A stretch of 64,000 nucleotides of DNA from contig JAUGWO010000166.1 of assembly GCA_049724395.1 (NCBI GenBank), positions 1-64,000 on the forward strand, in the 5' to 3' direction. The position numbers were made by a program, and so were the translations under genes. Positions within the stretch are counted from its first letter, which is position 1. Each line of letters starts with the position of its first letter. Below the pieces are notes generated by a model. That model saw only the letters and a list, made by a program, of their open reading frames with translations. It ran no database searches and was not told the origin of the DNA. The stretch is from Spongospora subterranea f. sp. subterranea. Lineage: Eukaryota > Endomyxa: Phytomyxea > Phytomyxea > Plasmodiophorida. Shown here piece after piece: positions 10,120 to 21,400 of the stretch.

Positions 10120-10578
10120 TTGCGAGAGAATTTAGGGAATTTACTTTCTGGCAGGGTGCCGGTCACAATCAATGCTCAATGGCAAGAATCGCGGGATGAA
10201 AGTCGTCCAACGGAGCCATGTGATGTCGGTCATCCGGTCATGCAAGGCGAATGTGATGGCGCGAACCCAGTTCAGTACAAAATGAGCAGAGGAATCCATT
10301 CTGTGGTGGACCTATGGAGAGAATGGTCTGAGGGACTAGGTGGAGGTCCAGCAGTCAGGGATTTGGAAAGGAGATGGGGATCAAAATGGTGCCACGGTAG
10401 CGAGAGAAGGTTCTTTAATCGCCGGAGAACAGTGATTGATGCAATCATTGATAAGGCGCGGTCTTTTGGTTGTGGTGTGACGCCAGAAAACTGTCTTGTC
10501 GCAGCTGAAATATTGGAAGATAGTCGAAAAACCGATGGGAAATCGCTTGACTGGCTATCCAAGCACATTAAACAATAG
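10120..10578 (+). CDS. Crypton GCR1_C-type DNA-binding domain
   Basis: An open frame of 152 codons carries the GCR1_C pattern: VVDLWREWSEGLGGGPAVRD, then LERRWGSKW, then a basic stretch RRFFNRRRTVIDAI. In yeast this domain is the DNA-binding part of Gcr1, Msn1 and Hot1, and Cryptons carry it at the C-terminus of the recombinase. The upstream linker is degraded, so this frame probably represents the last part of a longer protein. It could still be expressed alone as a short DNA-binding protein, but nothing in the sequence shows that. Confidence 0.75.
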   Translation: MRENLGNLLSGRVPVTINAQWQESRDESRPTEPCDVGHPVMQGECDGANPVQYKMSRGIHSVVDLWREWSEGLGGGPAVRDLERRWGSKWCHGSERRFFNRRRTVIDAIIDKARSFGCGVTPENCLVAAEILEDSRKTDGKSLDWLSKHIKQ

Positions 10579-10796
10579 TCCTTAAGCAATAATAAACGGA
10601 GTTGTTACGTTCTCCATCTGTTGTTTCTTCGAGCAGAGACTCAGACTACCCAGAAAACCGCGAAGATTGTTGATGCGACGTTCTATTGTTTGTTCATCGA
10701 ATAAATCTGCTGCGCGTAAACGTTGTCTCAAATTGCAGAAGTTAAACATCGGTACTGGAGCAGATTCAGATTTATTCGATACACTCTCAAGTAAAT

Positions 10797-10827
10797 CTTT
10801 GATGATCAATCATGTTGATCATCAAAG
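10797..10827. repeat. perfect 13-bp hairpin with 5-base loop
   Basis: The arms CTTTGATGATCAA and TTGATCATCAAAG are exact reverse complements separated by TCATG, about 220 bp after the last Crypton codon. A near copy of the arm (TTGATGATCAAG) recurs at 10864-10875. The purpose is unknown. It could be a recombinase site, a terminator-like hairpin in the transcript, or chance in AT-rich DNA. Confidence 0.7.
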
Positions 10828-11074
10828 ACGGTGTCTGGTTACGATACAATATCAATTAAATCGTTGATGATCAAGGGTTTGGTTAAAACATTTTTACTGT
10901 GGTTGAACACGTTGTCGTCGAGTATGTACACCCAGATGTACAGATGTGCGTAACTTTCTGTTATTTGGGCTGGGACCGAAAACAGCGTAGGTCCCAGGTC
11001 CTGGTCCCATACTACAGAGGGGTAGATAACTACAAAATATCGCAGAGTTACGGGCGAACTTTACGTGCTGTGAC

Positions 11075-11172
11075 ATCCTTAATTTAGTGACAGGAGGGGC
11101 TAGGGTAAATATTGTCATTACTACTACGTAGATCACCCGGACATGACCGTCACCAAATCGAGGGAGAACTCT
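11075..11172. mobile_element. MITE end related to the 8012-8165 element
   Basis: It carries TTTAGTGACA motifs and ends with GTCACCAAATCGAGGGAGAA at 11149-11168, the reverse complement of the left end at 8014 with one mismatch over 22 bp. It may be a degraded second MITE, or the right terminus of one element that spans the Crypton. Confidence 0.45.
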
Positions 11173-11179
11173 GTACCTC

Positions 11180-12490
11180 TATTGTTACATCCAACGTTCT
11201 ACGCCCTACGGCCCAATAGTGATCACTACGCTTCCTCCTTAGGGCGTACAAAGTTTATGCAATTGAGGTCTGGGAAAATCAGCGACAATCCCATACACCT
11301 TCTATATCGACGAAAACAAATTCTGATGCCAAACCAAAAATCTCTTATCTGGATCCCTCTGTCTCACTCCAAGCTGTTTTCACAAGTTTTATGCAACAAC
11401 AGGAGCATAATGGTTTAATTCGTTTCCAAACTTCATTGCCGATATAGCTTTGTTAAGGTGTTTCAGGAGCCTTATAATCCGATATCAAACATCTTTAGAA
11501 GTTCAATTCGCAAATGAAACTTGGGAGAAATACTCAAAAAGAAACGGTTCTAATCCTGACTGCATCTTCCAGCCATCCTCTATTTTCCGTAAAATCCGGC
11601 TGATTATGAAGCACCTTTCGGGAATCATCAAGCCGTAGTGGTTGGCCTATGGGTCTTCGTTATATGGGCGATTGTCCTGATCCCTTTTGGCACGCTGTCT
11701 GCCGTTCTAATCCTGACTGCATCTTCCAGCCATCCTCTATTTTCCGTAAAATCCGGCTGATTATGAAGCACCTTTCGGGAATCATCAAGCCGTAGTGGTT
11801 GGCCTATGGGTCTTCGTTATATGGGCGATTGTCCTGATCCCTTTTGGCACGCTGTCTGCCGTTTACATTGTTTGATAAACGTGTTCCCAACCCAGCCATT
11901 TCGCATTATTGGAACGGTTTTCAATCGATTTCGCAGAAAGTATCAGGGGCTTTGGCCAAATGGTACATCAAATGGCCAAAACAGATCAGCGACTCGCGCT
12001 CCGGAGGTTTCCATTATTGCAATATCTTGGAGGGTTATTTGAGCGATGAACTCTGCGTTATTCCAGAGTATCTATATTTCGATAGCATCACTGATTTATT
12101 GTTCATTCTTGCTTGTTTTGGCACATGCAATACAGACATTGCTGTTGTGGCGATAGACATCAGCACACTTCTCTTTCCATCATTCGATGAAAATCAGGAT
12201 TCATCCAAGGCGGCAACCTAACCCTGTTTTTTTATGATTAGGGCTGATTGCTGATTAGCAATATTAGCAATCATCACCGCCGTATTGATCCATCCGCCTT
12301 TGGTCTTCCACCATCTCAGCCAGGAATTTTACTCGGTATTGACCGACGTGATCCCGTTCGTGCCCATCAACTTATGTGCCTTGTTTCTGCTCACAGTAAG
12401 CAGAATTGCCATAGACCTGCTGTGTACGATCCAGAAATGCGTATTAAATTGGGCTAAGCTAAATCAGCGAAAAGTGTTGAGCTGAGCCAT
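11180..12490 (+). pseudogene. protein-like ORF fragments, family unknown
   Basis: Several short plus-strand frames read like real protein: one around 11270-11440 (KISYLDPSVSLQAVFTSFMQ), one at 11450-11638, one at 11844-12221 with a hydrophobic stretch (DLLFILACFGTC), and one at 12285-12485. They do not join into one frame with obvious splice sites, and the 157-bp duplication lies inside. I do not recognise a family. They may be exons of a decayed host gene or of an unknown element. Confidence 0.3.
11547..11860 (+). repeat. tandem duplication, two copies of 157 bp
   Basis: The block beginning TTCTAATCCTGACTGCATCT at 11548 is repeated head to tail at 11705 with essentially no differences. The near identity means a very recent event or an assembly artefact. 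It interrupts a protein-like plus-strand frame. Confidence 0.9.
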
Positions 12491-13896
12491 TGCGAAAACG
12501 GTATCCCATCACCATAATGTCATCTATAGACCCCAAGCCACACCACCCATTACCGCTCGGTTAGATGAATTCCTTGGCGAGACAATGGAAGGTCATGATC
12601 GTTCAAGTAATATAACGACCATTGACCTACATCTCTATTCCCACTGTTGGCCAGAGCCCTGAAACATGTGTCTGGCTATATCAGTCCCATGAATTTGCCA
12701 TGCTATGCTCTCTTGCAGTTGCAACAGAAACCGCTTCAACCGAAATCAGGCGAAGATAATCCCGACAATTCTCTGTTGCAGTATTCACGACGTTCGTTTG
12801 ACCTAACCTGAGGTACAGGAGTAAGGACAGCAGATCATGATCCAGTCTCAGCTCGGAGTATGAAGCTCCTGGACCTGATTGGCGACAGCACTGACGTTTG
12901 CAGGTAGGTGCAGAAAATTACAGCCATGGATCCCAGGATCATGATGGACCACTGTCCTATTGGAGTTGAATCAGGTAATATCAATCTAATGGGGCCGATT
13001 CGCATCGCTGCAATCGATATAGAGATTATTGATATGATTCCTGTCTGGATAGACGGCAACATGTCAAGTATTGAACGTCGCCGTTAACAAACCGTTTGTT
13101 GCATAATCATATACAGTTGAAAAATAGACCTCAGCATGTACGGTGTAGTATCTGTTGATTTGTGCCAGTTTTAATTGAGATTGAGTCCAAAAACGTGGTC
13201 GCCATGACTTGGTTGACTCTTTTTCATTGTTGAGTTGAATTTTCAGAAGGTAAAGTTGGGCCAGTTTGTCGTTTGGATTTCGATCCAGCACAGCTTCTGC
13301 CTGAGGTCCAAACGGTCTTACAGATCGAGTCGTTCCTTTTCGATGTTGTGAAGGAAGAACTCGCCGAGATGATTTGGTGTTTAAGAATGATCGATACGAC
13401 GAGCATGGAAGCGACTCCTGTTTGCGATCCCAATTGTCTAAATGATTGTCAGTTTTTGTTTCCTGAACTGGAAATTGAGAAATTCGTTCTCTATTCACAC
13501 CTCACGCAATGGCAATGGATCTGTTCCTGATGAGCTATTCACCCTTCACAGTTTCGGAACCGTCAGTTTGTGCGTATTCTCGCTGGATTGTTGGTTATCG
13601 AAATGTTGATCCATATTTTTTCGCGCTCAGACCACTGCTTCTGTCAATGACGAGACTCATACAATGGTTTGAAGATTATAGTTCACAAGATATGTATGAT
13701 GAATAAAACAATTTTCAAAAAGTTGCGTTGGCCTGACGATATCATTGACCGGAAAATTCGAAATCTTTGGTCTATTGAGTCATGGACAGTAGAGGTGGTA
13801 TGGTTCCGATAGCATGAAGATGAACACCTTTTGGAGCAACGGCACATTGCTTTTGCAAGAGTCGGACGATTTGCATAGTTTTTTATTCATGTCGTA
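12491..13896. other. gene-poor stretch without a supportable gene
   Basis: Frames of 60-145 codons occur on both strands (for example the minus frame at 13064-13498 and plus frames at 13273-13706), but they overlap each other. None shows a recognisable domain, a convincing splice pattern or a biased composition. No element ends were found. Confidence 0.5.
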
Positions 13897-14333
13897 TCAG
13901 TATTTTGCACGTCTAGAATCAACGGAAGATGCAGTTTTAATCTCCCATTCACGTTTATGAGGAAGTAGATTTGAACCATCGGTATCCTGTTTGATGATAT
14001 AATGGCGCTCGGCCAACATAAACGTACAGGGAAGTTTTACAACTGCATTCCCCCGTTGACTCTGAAGGTACAATAGAAAGTATACCTCGCTAAAGTAGTA
14101 CTGTCGAAAAAGAGGCAGTAATCCGTTATGAAACACAGCACCTTACACAACGGAAAGTCATCTTGGCAGTCATCTTGGCCAGTGAACATGGTGACAGTGT
14201 GTGGATCCGACTTGTCACAACGCTTTAAACGCTCTAAACGTTTCCGACAAGTACTGATTACTACTCGCTGACCATAAGGTTCTGTGCCTTCCATTGATCG
14301 TCGACATAGTGACTCCATTTTACGTATCAACAT
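13897..14333 (-). CDS. hypothetical spliced gene, family unknown
   Basis: Two minus-strand frames abut with plausible splice dinucleotides between them. The first starts MESLCRRSMEGTEPYGQRVV near 14321 and ends at DDFPL. The second reads GNAVVKLPCTFMLAERHYII and stops at 13897. A GTAAGG donor lies between, but no acceptor gives a clean join, so the exon structure is unresolved. There are no membrane segments or known motifs. Confidence 0.3.
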
Positions 14334-14618
14334 TTGAGTATCGCTAGACCATTTGGGGGTGGTGTATTAGTTTGGTGGCACTGGTCAATGAGGTCGGGTC
14401 CGTTTCGCGTCAAAAATCAAAGTACCGTCTTCTTCATCAAAGCGCAGGGTTGCGCCACGACTGTGAGGGGAATAGTACTGTATGAACAAAAACTCCGGGC
14501 GCGTATGGAGACGCGCGCGTACCATGTTCGCGCGTATAGAAACACTCTCCCGATAGTGATACAGGTAATGTGGCAGGGCCTCTTTATATAATCATCTGAT
14601 CATCATCATCATCATCAT

Positions 14619-15443
14619 ATGTCGTTTGTGCATCACGATCACATGCTTCTCTATTATGGATCCCTTCTGGTCGCACTTTCAGTGCCAACTATCATCTTCG
14701 CCGTCTTTGCATTACCTCACCCTCAGCTTTTTGGTAAGCTAACCCTCACGAATAACGTCTTTCGGGTCCCAATCTGACGGTTTGCTCTTGCCCTTGCAGT
14801 GTTGTCATCTTGCGCTGCTTTTTTCTATTTAATCGCAATAACGATTGGCGCCATTCCGTACTATGTATTACCCTACCCGTACATCGCCATCATATCCACA
14901 TTCATCGCGATTGAGTTGGCCAGGTTCCTGCTCATCCGTTCCTACAGGCGTGTCGTACCCACTTTTTCCAGATCCGGTTATAACTCTGTCCTTTTCCCCC
15001 TCAACGACTTGACTGCCTCTATCGCTTGTGTGGCATCTCGTGTCTAAATCCATCGTGTTTTAATCGTAACCTTAGGCGGTGCCACATTCGCAGGAGTCCA
15101 AAGTGTCCTTGAATTCTTTACCATCAGCGGCTATATACGAGGACCTGGTACCGTATATTCATCAGGGTGTCAAATAATGTCAGCATTGGTGTTAGCGGCC
15201 TGGATTTCATTGATCCGAGGCATTATGCACGTCGCTCTAATGGTTGCTGCATTTCCTGAGTATACGGTCAGTCTTCGAGTGGCTATACCCGTCGTTGCGA
15301 TCCATGGAGCCAGTGTTGTTCTCATGCGCGCCATCAGCGCGTGCTCGTTATCACTCCCAATACAAACAGGCATCATGCTGGCAGCTATCCTACTCGCTCT
15401 TAGGGTTGTTATGCCACCGCACCTTCCGAAAGCCAGATTTTAA
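14619..15443 (+). CDS. APH1: gamma-secretase subunit APH-1
   Basis: Scaffold subunit of gamma-secretase, the intramembrane protease complex of presenilin, nicastrin, PEN-2 and APH-1 in secretory and plasma membranes. Three exons (14619-14733, 14800-15027, 15076-15443) join in phase to 236 codons, near the usual 245-265. The product is almost entirely hydrophobic with about seven membrane segments. The N-terminal YGSLLVALSVPTIIFAVF segment, the middle IACGATFAGVQSVLEFF segment and the two conserved membrane histidines, in RGIMHVAL and VVAIHGAS, match the family (His171/His197 in human APH-1). The introns are 66 and 48 bases. The start ATG at 14619 follows a CAT-repeat run. The next gene, tepsin, converges on it with only about 55 bases between the stop codons. 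Confidence 0.85.
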
Positions 15444-15499
15444 ACAACTTCCATGTAATATGAATCTATTCATTAAATAAATCATAAACTTATCCATGC

Positions 15500-17590
15500 T
15501 CATGTGGGACCCTTCATAATATCCTGCACGAACGCGAAACTGTCGCTTGTCACCGTATCTTTACGAACAGCTTTGATGGCTGTCGCTGAAGGATTCAGCG
15601 GCTTGTCGCCCTCAGAACCAGTCTCCGTACAGGCAGGGGATATAAACGAAAACGATGACTGCATTTTTTCGCTAACAGAGTCGTCAACAAATGAAAACGC
15701 CGATACAATTTTTGTGGCGCCAGAAACAATCGTGTTTTCTGCAGACCCTAAGGACATTAGATGAGCTGAACTGAGATCATGTTGATTTGAAGGCTGCGTA
15801 GCAGATCGCAACAACGAAGAAGACGGCAACGGATTATATTCAGTTTCATCCCGAAAAGATTCAAATGAAAAGGGCGTGGCAACTGCAAATAGAGGATTAT
15901 GCAGAGAATCTTCCCTTTCCAGCCTTTCCGACTGGTCCTGTGTGAATGAGAAAACCTATATAGGGATCAATAAACACGTACGTGTGTGACAGCACAGGAT
16001 TACCCAGATCTTCCGGATTAGATTCCGAAGACGGAAAAGTCTGTGATCCACCACCGTCAAGCAGATCCAAACTGTTGAGTGGTCGAAGGTCCAATAAATC
16101 TTGATGATGTGAGCTAGGCTGCGGTGAATCTGGGAAAGTAGGCTGAAGGTTCAGTGAGCTATAAACCTGGTACATTATCAATAACGAGAAAAGGAATGTG
16201 CTGCGGCGTGACCTTCTCAGCTTTAGTCCGGACCGATCTGATATTATTCGACGTCAATTCGGCAATAATTTCAGGATTAACTTGGAAGAACTCTGCGACA
16301 ACGGAATGCCCTTGATCGAGAAGAGCTTGGGTAACAGCCAATGCTTTCGATTGTGTCTGCCAGCTGTTGGATGCCTTCATTTTGTTGGCCAACAGAGTGA
16401 CAGCCAGATCTTGGTTAGCATTGGCAAACGACGAGATGAAATTTGCGAGAAGGTCAGGAGGGGGATCGATGGCGATGCCTCCTGATGAGGTTAGCTCATC
16501 GATCATACGAGTTTCCAAGATTCCGTTGCTCTCAGCTATAGCGACGGCAACAGTTGATTGCCCGTAGGGAGATTCTGGAACAAAAGTATTGGCTGATGAT
16601 GATGCAACTTTCAACGATACTTTCTCATCGCACCATGATCCACCGACTTGGCCGCGTTGTCTGGGGGCAACTCCTTCTAATCGAGCAGGTTTAACATCAA
16701 AATCCGCTCGGTTAACTGCACCGTTTCCTGACGGCCGCCGAACATCAGGATACGAAAAGTTCGACGACGTATTTTTCCAGCTTGGATCAAATACTTGCTT
16801 GACCTTATCCATGATGGTTGATGGTTGCGGTGCTGTCCTTCGGTAATTTGGATTAGAGAAGCCAGTTGGGCTCAGGTTGTCATTGGGACCATTCGGACCG
16901 GTGTAGGACGACGCTGCCGGTACTCCATGTGGCCCTTGCAAACCCGAATATGACGATAAAGACGATGCCGCTTGCGAGGGCAAAGATGCGAAAGAAGACG
17001 CAGTCGATATCACTGATCGTAAGGCGGAGCCGACAACTCCCTGAGGTTTAAGATAATTAGGCGGCGGTAATGAATGTCCACCACCAGATATATGGTCAGT
17101 ATAGGTAGAAGGAGGAGGAGGGTTAGGTTCAGCCGTGGAGAACAACGCCTGAATGGCGTCTTTGGCGGCTACTCGAACACGTTCATTAGGGGCATCGCCG
17201 TGCAAAGGGTGTAATGGCCCGGTAAAATTAGCACATTCTTTTAGAGTAGAAATGCGACGTTGTAGACCTTTCCTGATGGCAACATTTCCATGCTCACAAA
17301 GATAAGATATAACGCGGAGCGACTTCCACTTTACATTAGCTGATTTTGAGTCTAAGCGACGTAATATTGATTCTTGCAAGGACTCGCAATCATTAACAGA
17401 TAAAAACGATGCTTCTATATATTGAGGAAATCACAGATGATATAGATTAGAGCACGTGAGGAAGAAAAAGCGAGTGAGACATACTGCATATTTGGTTGAG
17501 CTGATACCCTGATGGCGGTGTGTCGTTATCGCGAGTGGCCTGTAAAATGAGGTTCTTATTGGGATCATTGAGCGAGCCTAAGGAAAGCAT
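15500..17590 (-). CDS. TEPSIN: tepsin-like ENTH/VHS-domain AP-4 accessory protein
   Basis: Accessory protein of the AP-4 adaptor coat at the trans-Golgi network. Exon 1 (17590-17485) and exon 2 (from 17414) join in phase to give an ENTH-type start, with ATRDNDTPPSGYQLNQIC followed by SLQESILRRLDSKSANVKWK and ISYLCEHG. A Ser/Pro/Gly-rich linker follows, then a second helical domain (SSGGIAIDPPPDLLANFISS through AEFFQVNPEIIAELT), as in tepsin. The C-terminal exons, ending at 15500, carry IVSAFSFVDD and QSSFSFIS. These resemble the S[AV]F[SA]FLN peptide by which tepsin binds AP-4 epsilon. The last two introns are about 38-50 bases and their exact borders are uncertain. Length is about 560-600 residues. 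Confidence 0.8.
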
Positions 17591-17985
17591 GCGGTCGGGA
17601 TATAACGGATACGACAGGACCGCGATCCGCCCTAACGGTCGAACGGTCGCCGGTTTACCCTATAAGGTCTGAGAGAACGAAAGGCGATGGGGTCATGGCT
17701 ATGTACAGTACATGAGGGGCAAAAGGCGCATCGGCCTCTCCTCTGCCCAAACTTACAGTAGATATGTACTCTGTACATCACATCACACGCAATAATAGGT
17801 CATGTGTATTGTCAGATCATTCGTTGAAGAATGCGGAAATCGACTATTAACGCCGATTTCCGCAATTGCAGATGGCGCTATGTTTTGCCGGTGCCCATAC
17901 AAAGCATCCATACGAGGGAAAAAGGGACATAATGACTCAAGCTTGTCGTCGATTATGTGAATATTGGCATCGACGCCCCACGTGG

Positions 17986-18408
17986 TCAGCTCCTGTACCG
18001 GCTCTTAGCAACTTCGTGGGTCAACAACCGCTCTTTGATATCAGTGACTTTGTTGACGTAGGCAGCCATGATTTTGAAGCCTTCCACCTTAGTGAGCTTT
18101 TGTCCTGCTACCATTGACTCCCCCTTGACAGCTCCACCCCTGACAAGGGCAAAATTATCTGGACAAAGAAGATAAGTCACTATTGCTAATAGCTCGCTCT
18201 TGCTCGTCCTCTTTCGACAAAGACGCTGCACAGGAGTCATGGAGTTCTCGCTGGTCATGTACGTGACTCCAAAAACCGTGAGTACATCCCGAACCCACAG
18301 ACTGTGGGAATCCGAATCTTGTTTGAGATATAAAACAATATAATGTGATTCGGATTCCCCACGGTTAAATCCGCCTAATGACAACTGTTGTTGACGCTCC
18401 AACCGCAA
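17986..18408 (-). CDS. hypothetical protein, partial or unspliced
   Basis: Minus-strand frame of 140 codons with protein-like composition, containing an internal ATG at about 18258 (MTSENSMTPVQRLCRKRTSK) and ending KERLLTHEVAKSRYRS. The frame has no good ATG at its upstream end, so the real start is either internal or in an upstream exon I cannot place. There are no motifs or membrane segments that I recognise. It lies between the 5' end of tepsin and the 3' end of the ABC transporter. The rest of 17600-18470 shows nothing else. Confidence 0.35.
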   Translation of the reverse strand: MRLERQQQLSLGGFNRGESESHYIVLYLKQDSDSHSLWVRDVLTVFGVTYMTSENSMTPVQRLCRKRTSKSELLAIVTYLLCPDNFALVRGGAVKGESMVAGQKLTKVEGFKIMAAYVNKVTDIKERLLTHEVAKSRYRS

Positions 18409-18476
18409 TGAACCGGTAATCCGTCAAACACTCAACGTGTTTTCCAATAAATACAGATATACAGTTTAGTAAACAG

Positions 18477-21400
18477 TTAATTAGACTTGAAACGACGTTT
18501 GGCAGGCTTTATCCATGCTGCGTGTCGTCGCTGCCCGTATGGATCTAGGTAAACAGCGATAAACCCCAGTCCATACAAGGTCATAATAAATAGAACCAGA
18601 CCCAGCAGAGTGAGTAACATGTTTGAAGGGTCGATACCACTTTGTAGAAGAAATTGTTCGCCGTCAATTGGAAGGCTGTCCCCTTTACAGAATCGCAGAA
18701 TCAAAAATCACATGAAGCCCATTGAATTCACATGACGACATCGCTTCAATTGCAAAACTAAAGAAACAGCAGTAGCGAAAAGCGCCAAACGTTCTCGGAT
18801 TATTTCGGGATATCAGCGTTGAACCAAAGAACAAATTAAGGAGGTAATAGATAAAGGCGATAAGGTTCGCATGCCGTTGATTGTTGGTCATCAAACTGAT
18901 TAGCAGAGTGGACGCTCCAGCAGCCATTGATGTCAATATTATGATCAAGGTAAAAGTAAGAAACTTGAAAAGAGTAGGCTGTAGCCCAGCCATGATATAC
19001 GTAATCAAGGCAAATATGAGCGCTGGAAGAAGCCGAAACGGGATTACATCTGTCATGAGCTTGGCGACCCAAAACGCCCCACAACTGTATGCACTTGGAC
19101 ATTCTCGACGCTGAATTATGCGTTCCGAAAAAAAAAGATCCATCGACGACAAACTGATAAGTGAAATGAACAAGCATGAGCAGGAAAACAGTCCAAATCG
19201 AGAGACCCCTCCACTGGAAAATCGGTTATCGAGTTTGAAAAACGCCCCGCCGAGAGCCAGTGCAACAACCACTGTGACCGCGTAATAAAGCAATAAATGA
19301 TTGCTGGAGCGAGCACAGTTGCGAAAATGCCGTTTGCATAAACGTCGTACCTGTAATTGATCTTGATATGCACCCATATTCTGTGGAAATGAAGTATTTA
19401 CCTGAGCCCAAAACGGTGAGCATCTAGAGGGTGCTTTCCTACAGACAAGTGTCATGGCCGAAATCATACTGAGAACTGTTTCCTGGTCTTCCTCAAATTC
19501 ACGATGCATTCGATCCATGTTCAACCCATCATCAAGTGCCTCCAGCATAAACTCAAACGGGTTCTCTCCTGATACAGGTGCCATTGAAGTATGGCGAGAA
19601 ATAAATTGAATTGCAGCGTCTGGAGTCCCGTTAAATATCATCCGACCGCAATTTCCCATTAGTAAAACCCTATCAAATAACGGTAACAAATCTGGTGACG
19701 GCTGATGAATTGTCATTATCACTAAAGTAGAATGCGTCAGAGCACGCTTCCTTAAAATTCGCACAATTGATAGTGCATTAACACTATCAAGGCCAGTAGT
19801 CGGTTCGTCAAGAAGCAAAACATCATTCTGCGTTGTAGAGTTCATACTTTGAAAAAACAAACGGAATTTGAATACCTGTAAAACTAAACTTGTTGCTAAG
19901 GTTAATCGACGCTTTTCACCACCAGATAGCCCGGAAACGACGGAACCAGCAAGAGAAATAAGCCCGAATTCAAAGAGAACATTGGCTATATGACTATATA
20001 AATCATCATATGATGTAAAAAAAGAAATTCGAGTTTTCGCTGCAAAAGAAACAGTCTCCCAAACAGTCAGGGAAGGCAGTAAAGTGTCGTTTTGAGTGAC
20101 ATATCCAAGAGTTGTTTCCGCGCCGATCAGACCGATACGCCCTGCAATAATGCCTGGTTTGTATACTCCTGTAAAATTGGGACGCAATCAGTTGGCGCAT
20201 CTGAATGAATGTTGATAATGAAACTCACCAGAAAGCAGATCTAAAAACGTCGATTTACCACAACCAGACCTTCCAATAAGGGCAACTAGCTGAGCGCCAG
20301 AAATCAACCCAGATGAAGGATGTAAAATCACAGAGTGGCGCCGAGCCAGGTAAATATTTTGTAATCGATAGGATAAAGAATGCCAAAAAATTCCACGAAA
20401 AGGCTCCAATTCTTGGAGCAATGGTGACACAGATTCCTTGGATCTGGAACAAGTGTTTTTGATCGCGATGGAAATTTTAGGTGAAAAAGTGGATGTTTCG
20501 GATATCACATAAACAACTGCACCAACAAGGCAAAGCGCCATTGTTAGACTGATCGTTACACAAGATATCGCCAGGGCGATAAATGATGTTTCCGGCTCAA
20601 TTTGATGCAGCTTAACGTTATCCATATTGACACGATTGATTTCGAGATAGGGTTTTATACAAGACCCCGCTTTGCATGATCCGCGAAGGTGTAAGGACCC
20701 AAGTAATGGCACGCCAGCAAGAGGAAGAGACAATTTGAATTTTCCTGGACCATCAGGCTCAAAAGTAAATTTCAGATGACCCAATGTCGATTGCCAAAAA
20801 TCAATATTAAGCTTCCCGACAATCCTAAGTCATTAAGCTTTAATATTTTGTGGCACATTAAGTGGAACCCTTACGCTGGACAGCCATTTATGTCTTCGGG
20901 AACTTTGTTGCAGGTGACAATTGTCTTCTTGCTGCACGTTAATATCCTGGTTGCGCTCTCAGACGTTGGCTTGGAAATTTCACATTCTTGGCCTAACAAG
21001 GTTAATAGCTTAATTGAATGACCACATCGTCCAGAACGGATGCTTCTTGTTAACAAGGAAAATTCTACTGTTTTTGCAGCCACGTCTATTGAGACATGGA
21101 CCAAGTGATCACGAAGTCGGAACAAAATGTTATCTAAATAAGATGATGATAAACAATGCGATTCAAAACGAACTATCGTAAACGTGGCTACCTAATGTTT
21201 TGGCATATTCGAGCTGGCATTCGGCAAACTGTGTGCCAACCCCGCTAAGTGCTTGATCGCTGTAGACAGTCCCCGGTGGGCACATACGGGAGCCAAACTG
21301 ACACTGCGATCCATAGAACCCGGGTGGGCATGAGCATTTCGTTGTGAGTCCAAACTCGGCTTTCGTGCACGTCGAAAGAATAGGTTGGCAATCATCTTCC

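Larger units (their letters stand above)
8533..10578 (+). mobile_element. Crypton-type DNA transposon (tyrosine recombinase plus GCR1_C), decayed
   Basis: Two coding zones typical of fungal-type Cryptons lie in order: a tyrosine recombinase (about 8533-9889) and a GCR1_C-type DNA-binding domain (about 10120-10578). Cryptons move as circles through a tyrosine recombinase and are not DDE transposons. The copy is decayed. An in-frame TAA falls at about 8716 and reading-frame shifts occur near 9200 and near 9425. Between 9890 and 10120 the frame for a linker (FARDLLTAVSKA) is only partly open. Inverted repeats surround it at 8014 and 11170, which Cryptons themselves do not normally have. Confidence 0.8.

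Noticed and set aside
8012-11172. A pogo/mariner transposase gene to go with the TA-flanked ends
   Set aside because: No DDE-type frame is present. The only enzyme inside is the Crypton tyrosine recombinase.
13064-13706. Overlapping minus and plus frames of 65-145 codons
   Set aside because: Neither strand shows a recognisable domain or a splice pattern that favours it, so neither is called as a gene.
14334-14591. Plus-strand 85-codon frame upstream of APH-1
   Set aside because: No family, odd composition and no in-phase link to the APH-1 exons.
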